DNA of 55,996 nt. Source: Candidatus Bathyarchaeota archaeon (lineage in GTDB: Archaea; Thermoproteota; Bathyarchaeia; TCS64). Each line of letters opens with the position of its first letter. The first letter of the stretch is position 1. The translations under genes were made by a program, and so were the position numbers. Under the pieces are notes generated by a model. It did no database searches. It was not told where the DNA came from and saw nothing but the letters and a program-made list of their open reading frames with translations. Shown piece by piece: positions 9,304-17,500 of the stretch. The DNA lies in the NCBI GenBank assembly GCA_018396695.1, contig JAGTQU010000010.1, positions 1 through 55,996 of the forward strand, in the 5' to 3' direction.

Positions 9304-9943
9304 CCCCCTCCACCTCCCCCATATGCTTCAAACTCGTAATGGCTTTTTTCAATCAGATAATATGGAGGATTGTCAACATTCGGAACATGCCTATACCAGA
9401 GTATCCAATCATTATTTTGTCGGTACGAAAGATAAGAAAAACGGGTCCCATCTATCTTAACTTCAGACGAGCTAGTTTCAGTATATGCTTGATAGTCCCG
9501 AGCGGAATTAGTATATGAAAAAGTCTTTGTAAATACACCACTAACACCTGCTCTCCAAGATGAACTTGGTAATTCTATGTAATAATGTTTTGTTGATCCG
9601 ACGGTTGGTCCTCCCCAATCCTTTTGTAGACCGCCTCCGCCACTTACCCTCCATTCTACATAATATTTGCGCTGAAAATTGTCCACAAAATCCTTGCTAT
9701 AACCTATTTGAATAAAATAATTATATCTATAGCTAAATATTACTGTAGTCCATTGAGTATAGAAATTATTTCCGGTAATCAAATTATTTATGGTATAAAT
9801 ATCTGCCGAAACCCCATTTGGAGGAGGCCACCCCATCGTATCGTAGAAACTATAACCAGTATAAAGGGCACCGAGAACTATAGTAGTCGGTCCAATAAAA
9901 ATCGTTACAAAAAAAGAAGAGGGCTTTTATCGTTTATTGCCAT
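9300..9943 (-). pseudogene. Secreted beta-rich protein of unknown function, frame broken near the N-terminus
   Basis: From 9836 the frame encodes 178 residues rich in Tyr, Trp, Ser and Gly. It looks like an extracellular beta-structured protein and ends in a run of Gly. The reading frame extends further upstream with a hydrophobic stretch but has no usable start codon. A second frame opens at ATG 9943 (MAINDKSPLLF) and meets this frame at a run of seven A (9909-9915; seven T on the coding strand). One extra base there gives a continuous 214-residue protein with a clean N-terminal membrane segment. The break may be a sequencing error, a programmed -1 slip on T TTT TTT, or a real mutation. It is translationally coupled to the gene after it. 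Confidence 0.55.
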
Positions 9944-10187
9944 ATCACTGTAAAATTAAACTTGGATTATTTAAAATTTATTCTAAACCATTAACTTATA
10001 GTTATTTCTGAAACACATTTTGTAATGGATTTTTCTATTGTCTTACCTATAGAAAAAGTCAGGTCTAAATCCTTTAAACAGTCAATATTATGTTAGAAAG
10101 TCGAAACAATAGAACATAATTTTGTTTTAAAGATGCAAACATATTATAATTTAATATCGAGAAGCGCCTGATCAATATTGATAAGTT

Positions 10188-10985
10188 ATGAAAAACCTTG
10201 TCAAGCGAAAACTTAAGGCTGGCAAGCCGAGCATAGGGACATGGATAACGATAGGTCACCCAGACATCTCAATGTACTTAGCTGACCTAGGTTTCGACTG
10301 GCTGGTATGCGACATGGAGCACTCTCCGTATGGTCCAGAGACATACCACTTCATGGTTCAGAGCATGCTATACAACAGGCATAGTTGCATGCCTATGGCA
10401 AGGATCCCTTGGAACGATCTCATCTGGATTAAGAAAGTTCTGGACGCTGGGGCTACCGGGATAGTAATTCCGAGGATTGACGACGACCGGATGGTTAAGG
10501 AAGCCGTCAAATTGATGAAGTATCCTCCTTTAGGTGAGCGAGGAGCTGGACCAAGATTAGCTGCCTTCAGGGATCCTGAGTATTTCCAGACGGCTAACGA
10601 GGAGATCCTCCTAGTTGTCATGATAGAAACCAAGGCAGGTCTGGAGAATATCGACGGGATATTCTCGGTGGATGGTATTGACGCTTGTTTCGTCGGACCC
10701 TCAGACTTATCCCTCGATATGGGGATCCATAGACAGTACGCACACCCAGATTTCATAGCCGCCCTAGATAGAGTCATAGATGCTGGGAGAGACTATGGAG
10801 TAGCCCCAGGGATGCACTGTTTCACAACCCCAGGACCCACAAACATAAATGAAGCCATCGATAGAGGATTCAAATTCTGCGCAGTTGATACTGACGTGAC
10901 CTTTCTAAGAAACTCAGCTTCCTCCGCCTTGAAAGGGATTAAAGGATGGAAGCATGAAGACCTAATGGAGCTGGAAGAGGTCTAA
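10188..10985 (+). CDS. HpcH/HpaI-family aldolase (2-keto-3-deoxy acid aldolase type)
   Basis: A 265-residue class II aldolase of the HpcH/HpaI family, which cleaves or forms 2-keto-3-deoxy acids with a divalent metal. Visible features are DWLVCDMEHSPYG near residue 40, the GATGIVIPRI strand near 88, the ligand Glu in MIETKAG (about residue 149) and the Asp in FVGPSDLSLDMG (about 178). Length is normal. It is preceded by about 240 bp of AT-rich DNA without a gene, so it probably has its own promoter. The substrate is not evident; a sugar-acid catabolic role is plausible. Confidence 0.85.
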   Translation: MKNLVKRKLKAGKPSIGTWITIGHPDISMYLADLGFDWLVCDMEHSPYGPETYHFMVQSMLYNRHSCMPMARIPWNDLIWIKKVLDAGATGIVIPRIDDDRMVKEAVKLMKYPPLGERGAGPRLAAFRDPEYFQTANEEILLVVMIETKAGLENIDGIFSVDGIDACFVGPSDLSLDMGIHRQYAHPDFIAALDRVIDAGRDYGVAPGMHCFTTPGPTNINEAIDRGFKFCAVDTDVTFLRNSASSALKGIKGWKHEDLMELEEV

Positions 10986-11112
10986 ATCCTCTATTTATAT
11001 TGGGAAACAGATCTGTGAAGCATCTTGAACATATTTTTCATCTCGCGCTATTCACGGGATTTAAAGACTGTTTAGCCGAATCAGTTTAATCCTGTTAGAG
11101 GGTTTGGATTAG

Positions 11113-11670
11113 ATGAGAAATTCGATGGCATCTATCCTAGAGAAGATGAGAAGGATCCTAGGACAGGGGGAGAGCCCCGAAGCCGTAGCTGCCGTAGCAA
11201 TAATTTTACACTCTAATGGTGAAGAGTTTTCGCTTCTACTAGTCAAGAGGGCGACCAGCGTTTCAGATCCATGGTCAGGGGATATGGCGCTCCCAGGAGG
11301 AAAAAAACATTCAAGCGATGAGAGGCTTAAGGATACTGTTCTGAGGGAGACTAGGGAAGAGACAGGGATCGACTTGAAAAAATGCTTCTTCCTTGGCACG
11401 ATGCGCGATGTTGAATCCAACATAAAGAAAAGGATGCTAGTACAACCCTTTGTTTTTCTATGCGAGTCTCAGCCAGAGGTGGTACTCAACGAGGAGCTGT
11501 GCTCCTTCTTCTGGATTCCAATAAATGATCTCGAGAAATCCAGATGCCAAGCAAAAATTCGAGAATTAGAGGTGCCAGCATTAAAAGTTAGGGGCGAAGT
11601 TATCTGGGGATTAACGTATAGGATGATTGAAAATCTCCTCGGAATAATCAAAGAACTAGATAGAACCTAA
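11113..11670 (+). CDS. NUDIX hydrolase, CoA pyrophosphatase-like
   Basis: A 185-residue NUDIX enzyme that hydrolyses a nucleoside diphosphate linked to another group. The box is clear: ALPGGK followed by the RETREETG core, with the Glu residues for Mg2+ binding in place. The upstream phrase SDPWSGDMALPGG resembles the CoA-diphosphatase (NudL) subgroup, which is the best guess for substrate. The spacing from the Gly pair to the first Glu is one residue longer than the classical box. It is single and convergent with the aldolase-family gene to its right. Confidence 0.8.
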   Translation: MRNSMASILEKMRRILGQGESPEAVAAVAIILHSNGEEFSLLLVKRATSVSDPWSGDMALPGGKKHSSDERLKDTVLRETREETGIDLKKCFFLGTMRDVESNIKKRMLVQPFVFLCESQPEVVLNEELCSFFWIPINDLEKSRCQAKIRELEVPALKVRGEVIWGLTYRMIENLLGIIKELDRT

Positions 11671-11682
11671 TCTGCTAGTTTG

Positions 11683-11695
11683 AAAAAAAGTTTTT
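11683..11695. terminator. Bidirectional A/T-tract terminator between convergent genes
   Basis: A run of seven A, one G and five T lies between the stops of two convergent genes. It gives a U-rich tract on both transcripts, as expected for archaeal intrinsic termination. Confidence 0.35.
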
Positions 11696-11698
11696 AAC

Positions 11699-12592
11699 TC
11701 ATTTTCTGATCAGCTTCGCTTCGACCAAAGCCTTATGAATCTCTTTCTTTGCTTGCTCATTTAATGGTACCAAGGGGCTACGCGCTATCCCGACTTTCCT
11801 CCCTAGCTGGCTTACCGCTTCCTTAGCCGCTGAAGGCATCACGCCTCTGTCAACAGCTCTCCAGACGGGTAGAAGCTTATGATGGATGTCGACTCCCTTC
11901 TTCAAGTCTCCCTTCTTCGCAGCCTCCCATAATTCAACGCATAGCTCAGGTGCGATTGTGCAGATCGCAGCTATAGCTCCTTTAGCACCTATAATGAAGG
12001 AGGGAAGCAGCATATCGTCTATTGCTGTCATTATCGATATTTTGTCTCCAACTCTTCTAATCATATCCGCTAAGCCATGAATGTCCCCGCCGCTCTGCTT
12101 TATCCCCATAAGATGCCCGGTTTCAACAAGCTTTGCTGCTAGATCGGCTGAAACAGTATTCCAAGGTATTACATTGTAAATTACTATCGGTAAGCCTACG
12201 TTTTCACCTATCTTTCTATAATAGTCTATCATGCCTTCGGTCGTTGGATGAAAGATGTAGTGGAAAGGAGTTACCATCAACGCATCGGCGCCATTCTCCT
12301 TAGCAGCCAACCCGTGTTTAATCGCCATCCTAGTGGAATCCGTTATAACGCCTGTGATGACTGGAAGCTTATAGCCAACCTCCCCCTTCACTATCGATGT
12401 AACTAGCCCCACTTCTTCAGAAGTCATAGCGTAGCCTTCTCCCGTGCTGCCGCAGACCGTTAAGCCCTGTACACCGGCTTTTAACATATATCTCGTCTCA
12501 CTCTTTAGAGCATCCTCATCTATCTCCTCGTCAAGAGTGAAAGGAGTAAGCATAGGGGGCATTATTCCTTCAAGTTTGAACAAGTACGTCAT
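11699..12592 (-). CDS. DapA/NanA-family class I aldolase
   Basis: A 297-residue (beta/alpha)8 enzyme of the dihydrodipicolinate synthase family. The pyruvate-binding CGSTGEG motif is near residue 47, the catalytic Tyr is in VIYNVIP (about residue 140), and the Schiff-base Lys is in MGIKQSGGD (about 166). Members make 4-hydroxy-tetrahydrodipicolinate or cleave 2-keto-3-deoxy sugar acids, and motifs alone do not separate these. There are no lysine genes nearby. Another keto-acid aldolase lies 1.6 kb to the left, which slightly favours sugar-acid metabolism. It is divergent from cysS. Confidence 0.85.
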   Translation of the reverse strand: MTYLFKLEGIMPPMLTPFTLDEEIDEDALKSETRYMLKAGVQGLTVCGSTGEGYAMTSEEVGLVTSIVKGEVGYKLPVITGVITDSTRMAIKHGLAAKENGADALMVTPFHYIFHPTTEGMIDYYRKIGENVGLPIVIYNVIPWNTVSADLAAKLVETGHLMGIKQSGGDIHGLADMIRRVGDKISIMTAIDDMLLPSFIIGAKGAIAAICTIAPELCVELWEAAKKGDLKKGVDIHHKLLPVWRAVDRGVMPSAAKEAVSQLGRKVGIARSPLVPLNEQAKKEIHKALVEAKLIRK

Positions 12593-12789
12593 CGTAATAC
12601 ATATTGTCTAGATCGATTTGAATTTTTAGATCATCATTCAGAGGTAAACTTATATTGACGCCTTTTTTTGATTACATAATTAGAGAAAGTTTGGAAGACT
12701 GAGACAATTGTGTTGAAGATCCTAAGCTTGAGCCGGTCACAAGCTTTGCACGTTACACCATTTCATTTAACTTTGGAGAGGATTCTAAA

Positions 12790-14238
12790 TTGAAAGAATC
12801 CAAAAATCTTAGGTTCTATGATACTTTGACGCGTAGAAAGCGCGGGTTTAAACCTTTAAAAGACGGAAAGGTTGGAATGTATGTATGCGGACCGACTGTA
12901 TACAGTGATCCCCATATAGGAAACTTTCGCAGCTTCATCGTTGGAGACCTAATCCGCAGGTGGCTGGAGTACAGAAAATATGAAGTATTCTACGTTATGA
13001 ATATCACCGATATAGACGATAAGACGATACGGGATTCAGGCAGAGAAGGGGTTTCTCTCAGAGAGTTTACTGATCGTTACACTAGATCTTTCCTGAAGGG
13101 GATAGATCTACTCAATATTAAGAGGGCTACGGTATATCCTAAGGCGACTGAGAATATTCTTGAGATGATAGAGTTTATCCAAGAATTGATAGAAAAGGGT
13201 TTAGCATATGAAGCCAGCGACGGGGTATACTTTGACATAGACAAGTTTCCAGGCTATGGGAAGCTCAGCAGGATTGAACTCTCAGCTGTGAAGCCGACCG
13301 AAAGGGTTTCTTCAGACGAGTATGGAAAAGAGAGCCCAAACGACTTCGCCTTGTGGAAGGCCGCATCAGACGAGGAACTTGAGAGAGGGATTTTTTACGA
13401 TTCTCCATGGGGTAAAGGGAGACCAGGGTGGCATATAGAGTGCAGCGTCATGTCTAAGAAGTATCTAGGAGATACTATAGACATTCATGCTGGCGGGGAG
13501 GATCTCATCTTCCCGCACCATGAAAATGAAATCGCACAGTCTGAGGGGTTAACGGGTAAAACCTTTGTCCGATTTTGGATGCACATTGGATATTTGATGA
13601 TTAATGGGAGGAAGATGAGTAAAAGCCTCGGAAACTATATTTCTTTTGACGAGGTTTTATCCAAGTATACTCCAAACGAGTTCCGCTACTTCTATCTTTC
13701 GACGCATTATAGAAAGCAGATAGACTATACTGAAGAGGCTATGGCGAATGCTAAAAACGCATCTAAGAAATTGAGTAACACGATAGACCTGGCAGAAGAA
13801 GCCTTCAAATCTGGCTTGGAGCGACTTGAATACGGAAAACGTGAAGAAGAGTTCTTGAATGGAATACTGGGATTGAAAAGCGACTTTGAAGATGCCATGG
13901 ATGATGATCTGGATACTCCTAGGGCTTTGAATACTCTTCATCAGATGTCTAAGCTAATAAACGAATACCTTTCTAAGCCAGTCAATAAGGGAGTCCTCTC
14001 TGAAGCGTATGAAATATATAGGAGCCTACTGGGCGCCCTAGGTTTATTTGAGAAGAGAACATCCTTTGAAGGAGGTCTATTTGAGGAGCTCATCAAAGTA
14101 ATTATTGAGACTAGAGAAAAGTTGAGATCAGAGAAGAATTATGCACTATCAGATAAGATTAGGGAATTGCTCTCCAAGATTGGAGTTATTTTAAGCGACA
14201 AACCCGACGGAACTAGCTGGACAATTGAAAGAAGATGA
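12790..14238 (+). CDS. cysS: Cysteinyl-tRNA synthetase
   Basis: A 482-residue class I synthetase that charges tRNA-Cys. The HIGH-like motif is in VYSDPHIGN (near residue 38), preceded by the zinc ligand Cys in MYVCGPTVY. Further zinc ligands are in HIECSVMS and HHENEIAQ, and the signature GRKMSKSLGN is near residue 277. The C-terminal helical and DALR-like region is complete. The start is TTG, preceded by a good GGAGAGGA ribosome site. The stop overlaps the next start (ATGA), so it is coupled to the endonuclease V gene. Confidence 0.96.
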   Translation: MKESKNLRFYDTLTRRKRGFKPLKDGKVGMYVCGPTVYSDPHIGNFRSFIVGDLIRRWLEYRKYEVFYVMNITDIDDKTIRDSGREGVSLREFTDRYTRSFLKGIDLLNIKRATVYPKATENILEMIEFIQELIEKGLAYEASDGVYFDIDKFPGYGKLSRIELSAVKPTERVSSDEYGKESPNDFALWKAASDEELERGIFYDSPWGKGRPGWHIECSVMSKKYLGDTIDIHAGGEDLIFPHHENEIAQSEGLTGKTFVRFWMHIGYLMINGRKMSKSLGNYISFDEVLSKYTPNEFRYFYLSTHYRKQIDYTEEAMANAKNASKKLSNTIDLAEEAFKSGLERLEYGKREEEFLNGILGLKSDFEDAMDDDLDTPRALNTLHQMSKLINEYLSKPVNKGVLSEAYEIYRSLLGALGLFEKRTSFEGGLFEELIKVIIETREKLRSEKNYALSDKIRELLSKIGVILSDKPDGTSWTIERR

Positions 14239-15089
14239 ATTTCAAAGGCTTCGATTTTTACAACGCTTTACGTGATATTCTTAACCAGATACCTGAAGGT
14301 GAAAAGGCATCTATAAGAGATTTGGCTCTATCTTTAGGAGATATTAAAGCCGTCCCCACAATTCGAACAGCCTTAGACAAAGAAGAGTTCAGCGGATTTA
14401 AAGAGAAGATACTGGAGACAAGAAAGGCTAGGGGATTGTTCAGAGGTTTCGTGACAGACTATCCGCTAAAGAAACTCGCCATGCTTCAAAAAGAGATGGC
14501 GACCAGAGTCCAGCAAATTGATCTTTACCGTTCAACCGAATTTATAGCTGGAGTCGATGTATCATATGAGGGTGAATTTGCGTATGCGGCTGCAGTAGTC
14601 CTCAACAGCCAACTTGAGATTGTTGATCAAGCAGTTTCGAAGACGAGGGTTAATTTTCCTTACATCCCTGCCTATCTCGCTTTCAGAGAGGCTGAGCCTA
14701 TAAAATCAGTCGTGAGGCTTTTACAACATTTCGACATTCTAATTATAAATGGGCATGGAGTCGCCCACCCTGGGGGTTTTGGTTTAGCATGCCATGTAGG
14801 AGTTGAGCTTGATAAGCCAACCATAGGAGTAGCTAAGAGCCTTTTGACAGGGAAAGCGAAGACGGTTTCTGGGGATAAGTCGGTTATCGAACATGCGGGA
14901 AAAGTTATTGGATCCGTAATCAGTAGACCGGGATTTAAACCGTTATATGTTTCTGTAGGTAACAAAATATCACTTGAATCTGCGTTGAGCATAGTTAAGA
15001 ATACACTGTTAGACGCATATTTACCTGAACCGTTGAGGATACCTCATCTTTTAGCGACTTCTCTTAAAAGAAGAGATAAGCGCCTTTAG
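14235..15089 (+). CDS. nfi: Endonuclease V with N-terminal MGMT-like helical domain and altered active site
   Basis: A 284-residue protein. Residues about 85-280 match endonuclease V, which nicks DNA or RNA near deaminated bases: GVDVSYE (D108), PYIPAYLAFREAEP (E152), then INGHGVAHPGG and IGVAKSLL. The third metal ligand, normally Asp in VDGHG, is Asn172 here, a one-base GAT to AAT change. The Arg of HPR is Gly. Residues 1-75 (ALRDILNQIPEGEKASIRDL and onward) resemble the DNA-binding helical domain of O6-alkylguanine transferases, without its active Cys. Activity may be weakened or changed. Coupled to cysS by ATGA. Confidence 0.85.
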   Translation: MNFKGFDFYNALRDILNQIPEGEKASIRDLALSLGDIKAVPTIRTALDKEEFSGFKEKILETRKARGLFRGFVTDYPLKKLAMLQKEMATRVQQIDLYRSTEFIAGVDVSYEGEFAYAAAVVLNSQLEIVDQAVSKTRVNFPYIPAYLAFREAEPIKSVVRLLQHFDILIINGHGVAHPGGFGLACHVGVELDKPTIGVAKSLLTGKAKTVSGDKSVIEHAGKVIGSVISRPGFKPLYVSVGNKISLESALSIVKNTLLDAYLPEPLRIPHLLATSLKRRDKRL

Positions 15090-15090
15090 C

Positions 15091-16986
15091 CTATTTGATT
15101 TTGCTGAGCCTTATAGAGTTCAGTATCACGGCTAAGCTAACCCCCATATCGCCTATAGCTACAGCCTCCCAGAGTCTCGCAAGACCGAAGAAGGTCAGGA
15201 TGGCGAATAAGACCTTCACAAGTATAGATACTGATATGTTCTCCTTGATCCTTTGCATCGTGGTTCTGCTCATTTTAACTAGATATGGAAGGCGCCCCAA
15301 GTTATCCTCCATCAAAGCTACATCAGCAGTCTCCAAAGCTACGCTGCTGCCGATAACACCCATCGCTACCCCTACATCCGCCGACGCAAGAGCGGGAGCA
15401 TCATTTACTCCGTCCCCAACCATCACAATCGGCCCATAGGTTTCCCTCAATCTTTTAACGACTTCAACCTTCTCTTCGGGCAGGAGATTAGCCTTAAACT
15501 CATCAATGCCAAGCTTCTCAGCTATCGCTTGCGCAGTCTTTTCATTATCTCCTGTTAACATGACGATCCTTATCCCACGCTCCTTCAGTTTTGAGATAGT
15601 TTCCTTCGACATGGCTCTAGGCTTATCCATGACAGCTATAACTCCAAGCAGACAATTCTCTCCAGACACTAGGACGACCGTTTTACCCTCAGATTCAAGC
15701 TTTTCTACAATATTCTTTGTGAATGGTATGCCAGACTCTTCGAAAAACCTGATGTTTCCTATGCAGCATATTTTATCTTCAATGCATCCTTCCACACCTT
15801 TCCCCGCATAGGCTTTAAAATCTCTAATCTCTGAAGTGTTAATGCCTCTGATCCTTGCTTCTTCTCTTATGGCTCTAGAGATAGGGTGATCAATCTTGGA
15901 TTCTAGTGAAGCCGCTATTCTAAGCACTTCCGACTCTGGGAGCCCGCTTGTCACGACGTCTGTTACTTCTGGTTCTCCTTGGGTTAATGTTCCAGTCTTA
16001 TCGAAAACGAACACTTTTGACAGGTTAATCTTCTCAATATATGCACCACCCTTTACAAGGACGCCGTTCCTCCCTGCGCTCGTTATCGCTGAAACCATCG
16101 CTATAGGCGTAGAAATTGCTAGAGCACAGGGACAAGCTATTACGAGCAAGACAAGCGACCTGTAAACCCAGACGTTGGGGGGTTGCATGAAGAAGATTGA
16201 AGGCACCAAAGCTAGGAAGAATGACAATACCAAAACAGCAGGGGTGTAAAATTTAGAGAACCGTTCAATAAACGTTTCAGTAGCAGATCGACTATGCTCA
16301 GCCTCTTCTACAAGCTTAAGGATTCTCGATATCATAGACTCTTCAGCCATCTTCGTTATTCTTACAGCTAGAAAACCATCGATGTTGAAGCTTCCAGAAT
16401 AGACCTCGTCGCCTATCAGCTTGGTTACGGGGATAGATTCCCCTGTTATAGGTGCCTGATCTACGCTTGAAGCACCTTCAACGACTACTCCATCCAGAGG
16501 GGCACGATCTCCAGGCTTCAAAACATAGATCTCGCCTGGCATGACGTCCTCGACAGGTATCTTAACTTCGCTTCCGTTACGCCGAATGGTCGCGACTTCA
16601 GGTTTAAGCTCTATCAAGGCTTCTATGGCGCTTCTAGCCCGATCCGCAGCATAGTCCTCCAGCCTTTCCGCAACATTGAATAATAATAGAACCGCTGCGC
16701 CCTCGACTGCTTCGCCTATTATGAAAGCCCCTGTCGAGGCGACTGTAACGAGGAGATTAATATTGATGTTCTTCCGAAGAGCGTTCTTCAAACCAGATAC
16801 AGCTATTCTAAACCCTGAAACCCCCGCTGAAGTCAAGAAGATTGTCTTTGAAGCTAAGTTTAATCCTAAATACGATGAAGCTAATCCTATACTGAATAAT
16901 ACTGAAGCGCCTATTAATTCTATCAGCCACGATCTTGTATGTTCTTCTCGATGCACCAAGGTTTCAAAGAGAATCCTCCAACACAT
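15091..16986 (-). CDS. zntA: Zn2+/Cd2+/Pb2+-type P1B ATPase
   Basis: A 631-residue heavy-metal efflux ATPase. It has CPC in VIACPCALAIS, DKTGT, TGES and MVGDGVNDAP. Its last helices carry a Lys (SILVKVLF) and the D-x-G motif in IGDMGVSLAVILN, the combination assigned to the Zn/Cd/Pb subgroup (P1B-2). There is no N-terminal HMA domain; the protein starts with a short hydrophilic leader and the first membrane pair. It is divergent from a NikR-type regulator across an 80-bp AT-rich gap holding a perfect inverted repeat, which suggests metal-dependent control. Confidence 0.9.
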   Translation of the reverse strand: MCWRILFETLVHREEHTRSWLIELIGASVLFSIGLASSYLGLNLASKTIFLTSAGVSGFRIAVSGLKNALRKNININLLVTVASTGAFIIGEAVEGAAVLLLFNVAERLEDYAADRARSAIEALIELKPEVATIRRNGSEVKIPVEDVMPGEIYVLKPGDRAPLDGVVVEGASSVDQAPITGESIPVTKLIGDEVYSGSFNIDGFLAVRITKMAEESMISRILKLVEEAEHSRSATETFIERFSKFYTPAVLVLSFFLALVPSIFFMQPPNVWVYRSLVLLVIACPCALAISTPIAMVSAITSAGRNGVLVKGGAYIEKINLSKVFVFDKTGTLTQGEPEVTDVVTSGLPESEVLRIAASLESKIDHPISRAIREEARIRGINTSEIRDFKAYAGKGVEGCIEDKICCIGNIRFFEESGIPFTKNIVEKLESEGKTVVLVSGENCLLGVIAVMDKPRAMSKETISKLKERGIRIVMLTGDNEKTAQAIAEKLGIDEFKANLLPEEKVEVVKRLRETYGPIVMVGDGVNDAPALASADVGVAMGVIGSSVALETADVALMEDNLGRLPYLVKMSRTTMQRIKENISVSILVKVLFAILTFFGLARLWEAVAIGDMGVSLAVILNSIRLSKIK

Positions 16987-17033
16987 TTAATAATTTAATG
17001 CTATAAAATTAATAAAAAATAATAATCTTTAAT

Positions 17034-17057
17034 ATTAATAATCTAGAAATTATTAAT
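17034..17057. promoter_or_regulatory. Perfect 9-bp inverted repeat, candidate NikR operator
   Basis: ATTAATAAT, six bases (CTAGAA), then ATTATTAAT: a perfect dyad in the 80-bp gap between the P-type ATPase and nikR. Its place between divergent genes, one encoding a dimeric ribbon-helix-helix regulator, suggests an operator for both. The AT-rich context makes chance dyads more likely, so this is tentative. Confidence 0.45.
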
Positions 17058-17066
17058 TGAACCTGT

Positions 17067-17495
17067 TTGACCGTGGTAAGCATCTCTCTCACACTTGACC
17101 TTCTAGAGCAGATAGATGATCTTGTTAAAAAGGGAGGTTATTCAAGTCGATCGGAACTTTTACGTCTCGCTGTAAGAGAGTCTCTCTCCCAATTCATGTT
17201 ACAGAAGATTAAAACGGGGTGGGTTATAGCCACTGTAACCGCGATATACCCTAAGGAGTTGAAAGAGATAAACACTCGTTTAATGGATATTAGACATGAG
17301 TTTGATGAACATATCCATGGAAACATGCATCTCCACATAAGTCAAGATTTTTGCTTGGAGATTTACATTGTTGAAGGGGAAAATCTGAAAGTCCTGAACT
17401 TTGTCACTAAGATAAGAGCAATCAGAGGGATTCGAGAAGTAAGATACCTGATGACCCCTATTGAAACCCAACATAAAAAGAATAAACAGTTTTAG
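17067..17495 (+). CDS. nikR: NikR-family metal-responsive regulator
   Basis: A 142-residue protein with an N-terminal ribbon-helix-helix (VVSISLTLDLLEQIDDLV, then SSRSELLRLAVRESL) and a C-terminal ACT-like metal domain. All four high-affinity Ni ligands of E. coli NikR can be aligned: His in DIRHEF, the two His in MHLHI, and Cys in DFCLE, with the 76/87/89/95 spacing kept exactly. The start is TTG 17067, or GTG 17073. It is divergent from a Zn/Cd-type ATPase and followed six bases later by a metallo-beta-lactamase gene, its likely operon partner. Nickel sensing follows from the family; the controlled gene is inferred. Confidence 0.88.
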   Translation: MTVVSISLTLDLLEQIDDLVKKGGYSSRSELLRLAVRESLSQFMLQKIKTGWVIATVTAIYPKELKEINTRLMDIRHEFDEHIHGNMHLHISQDFCLEIYIVEGENLKVLNFVTKIRAIRGIREVRYLMTPIETQHKKNKQF

Positions 17496-17500
17496 GAGAG

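Noticed and set aside
10001-10160. CRISPR-like or short tandem repeats in the AT-rich gap before the HpcH gene
   Set aside because: No repeated unit with regular spacing could be found.
10074-10259. 61-codon minus-strand frame over the start of the HpcH aldolase
   Set aside because: Shadow of the aldolase start and of AT-rich upstream DNA; no ribosome site.
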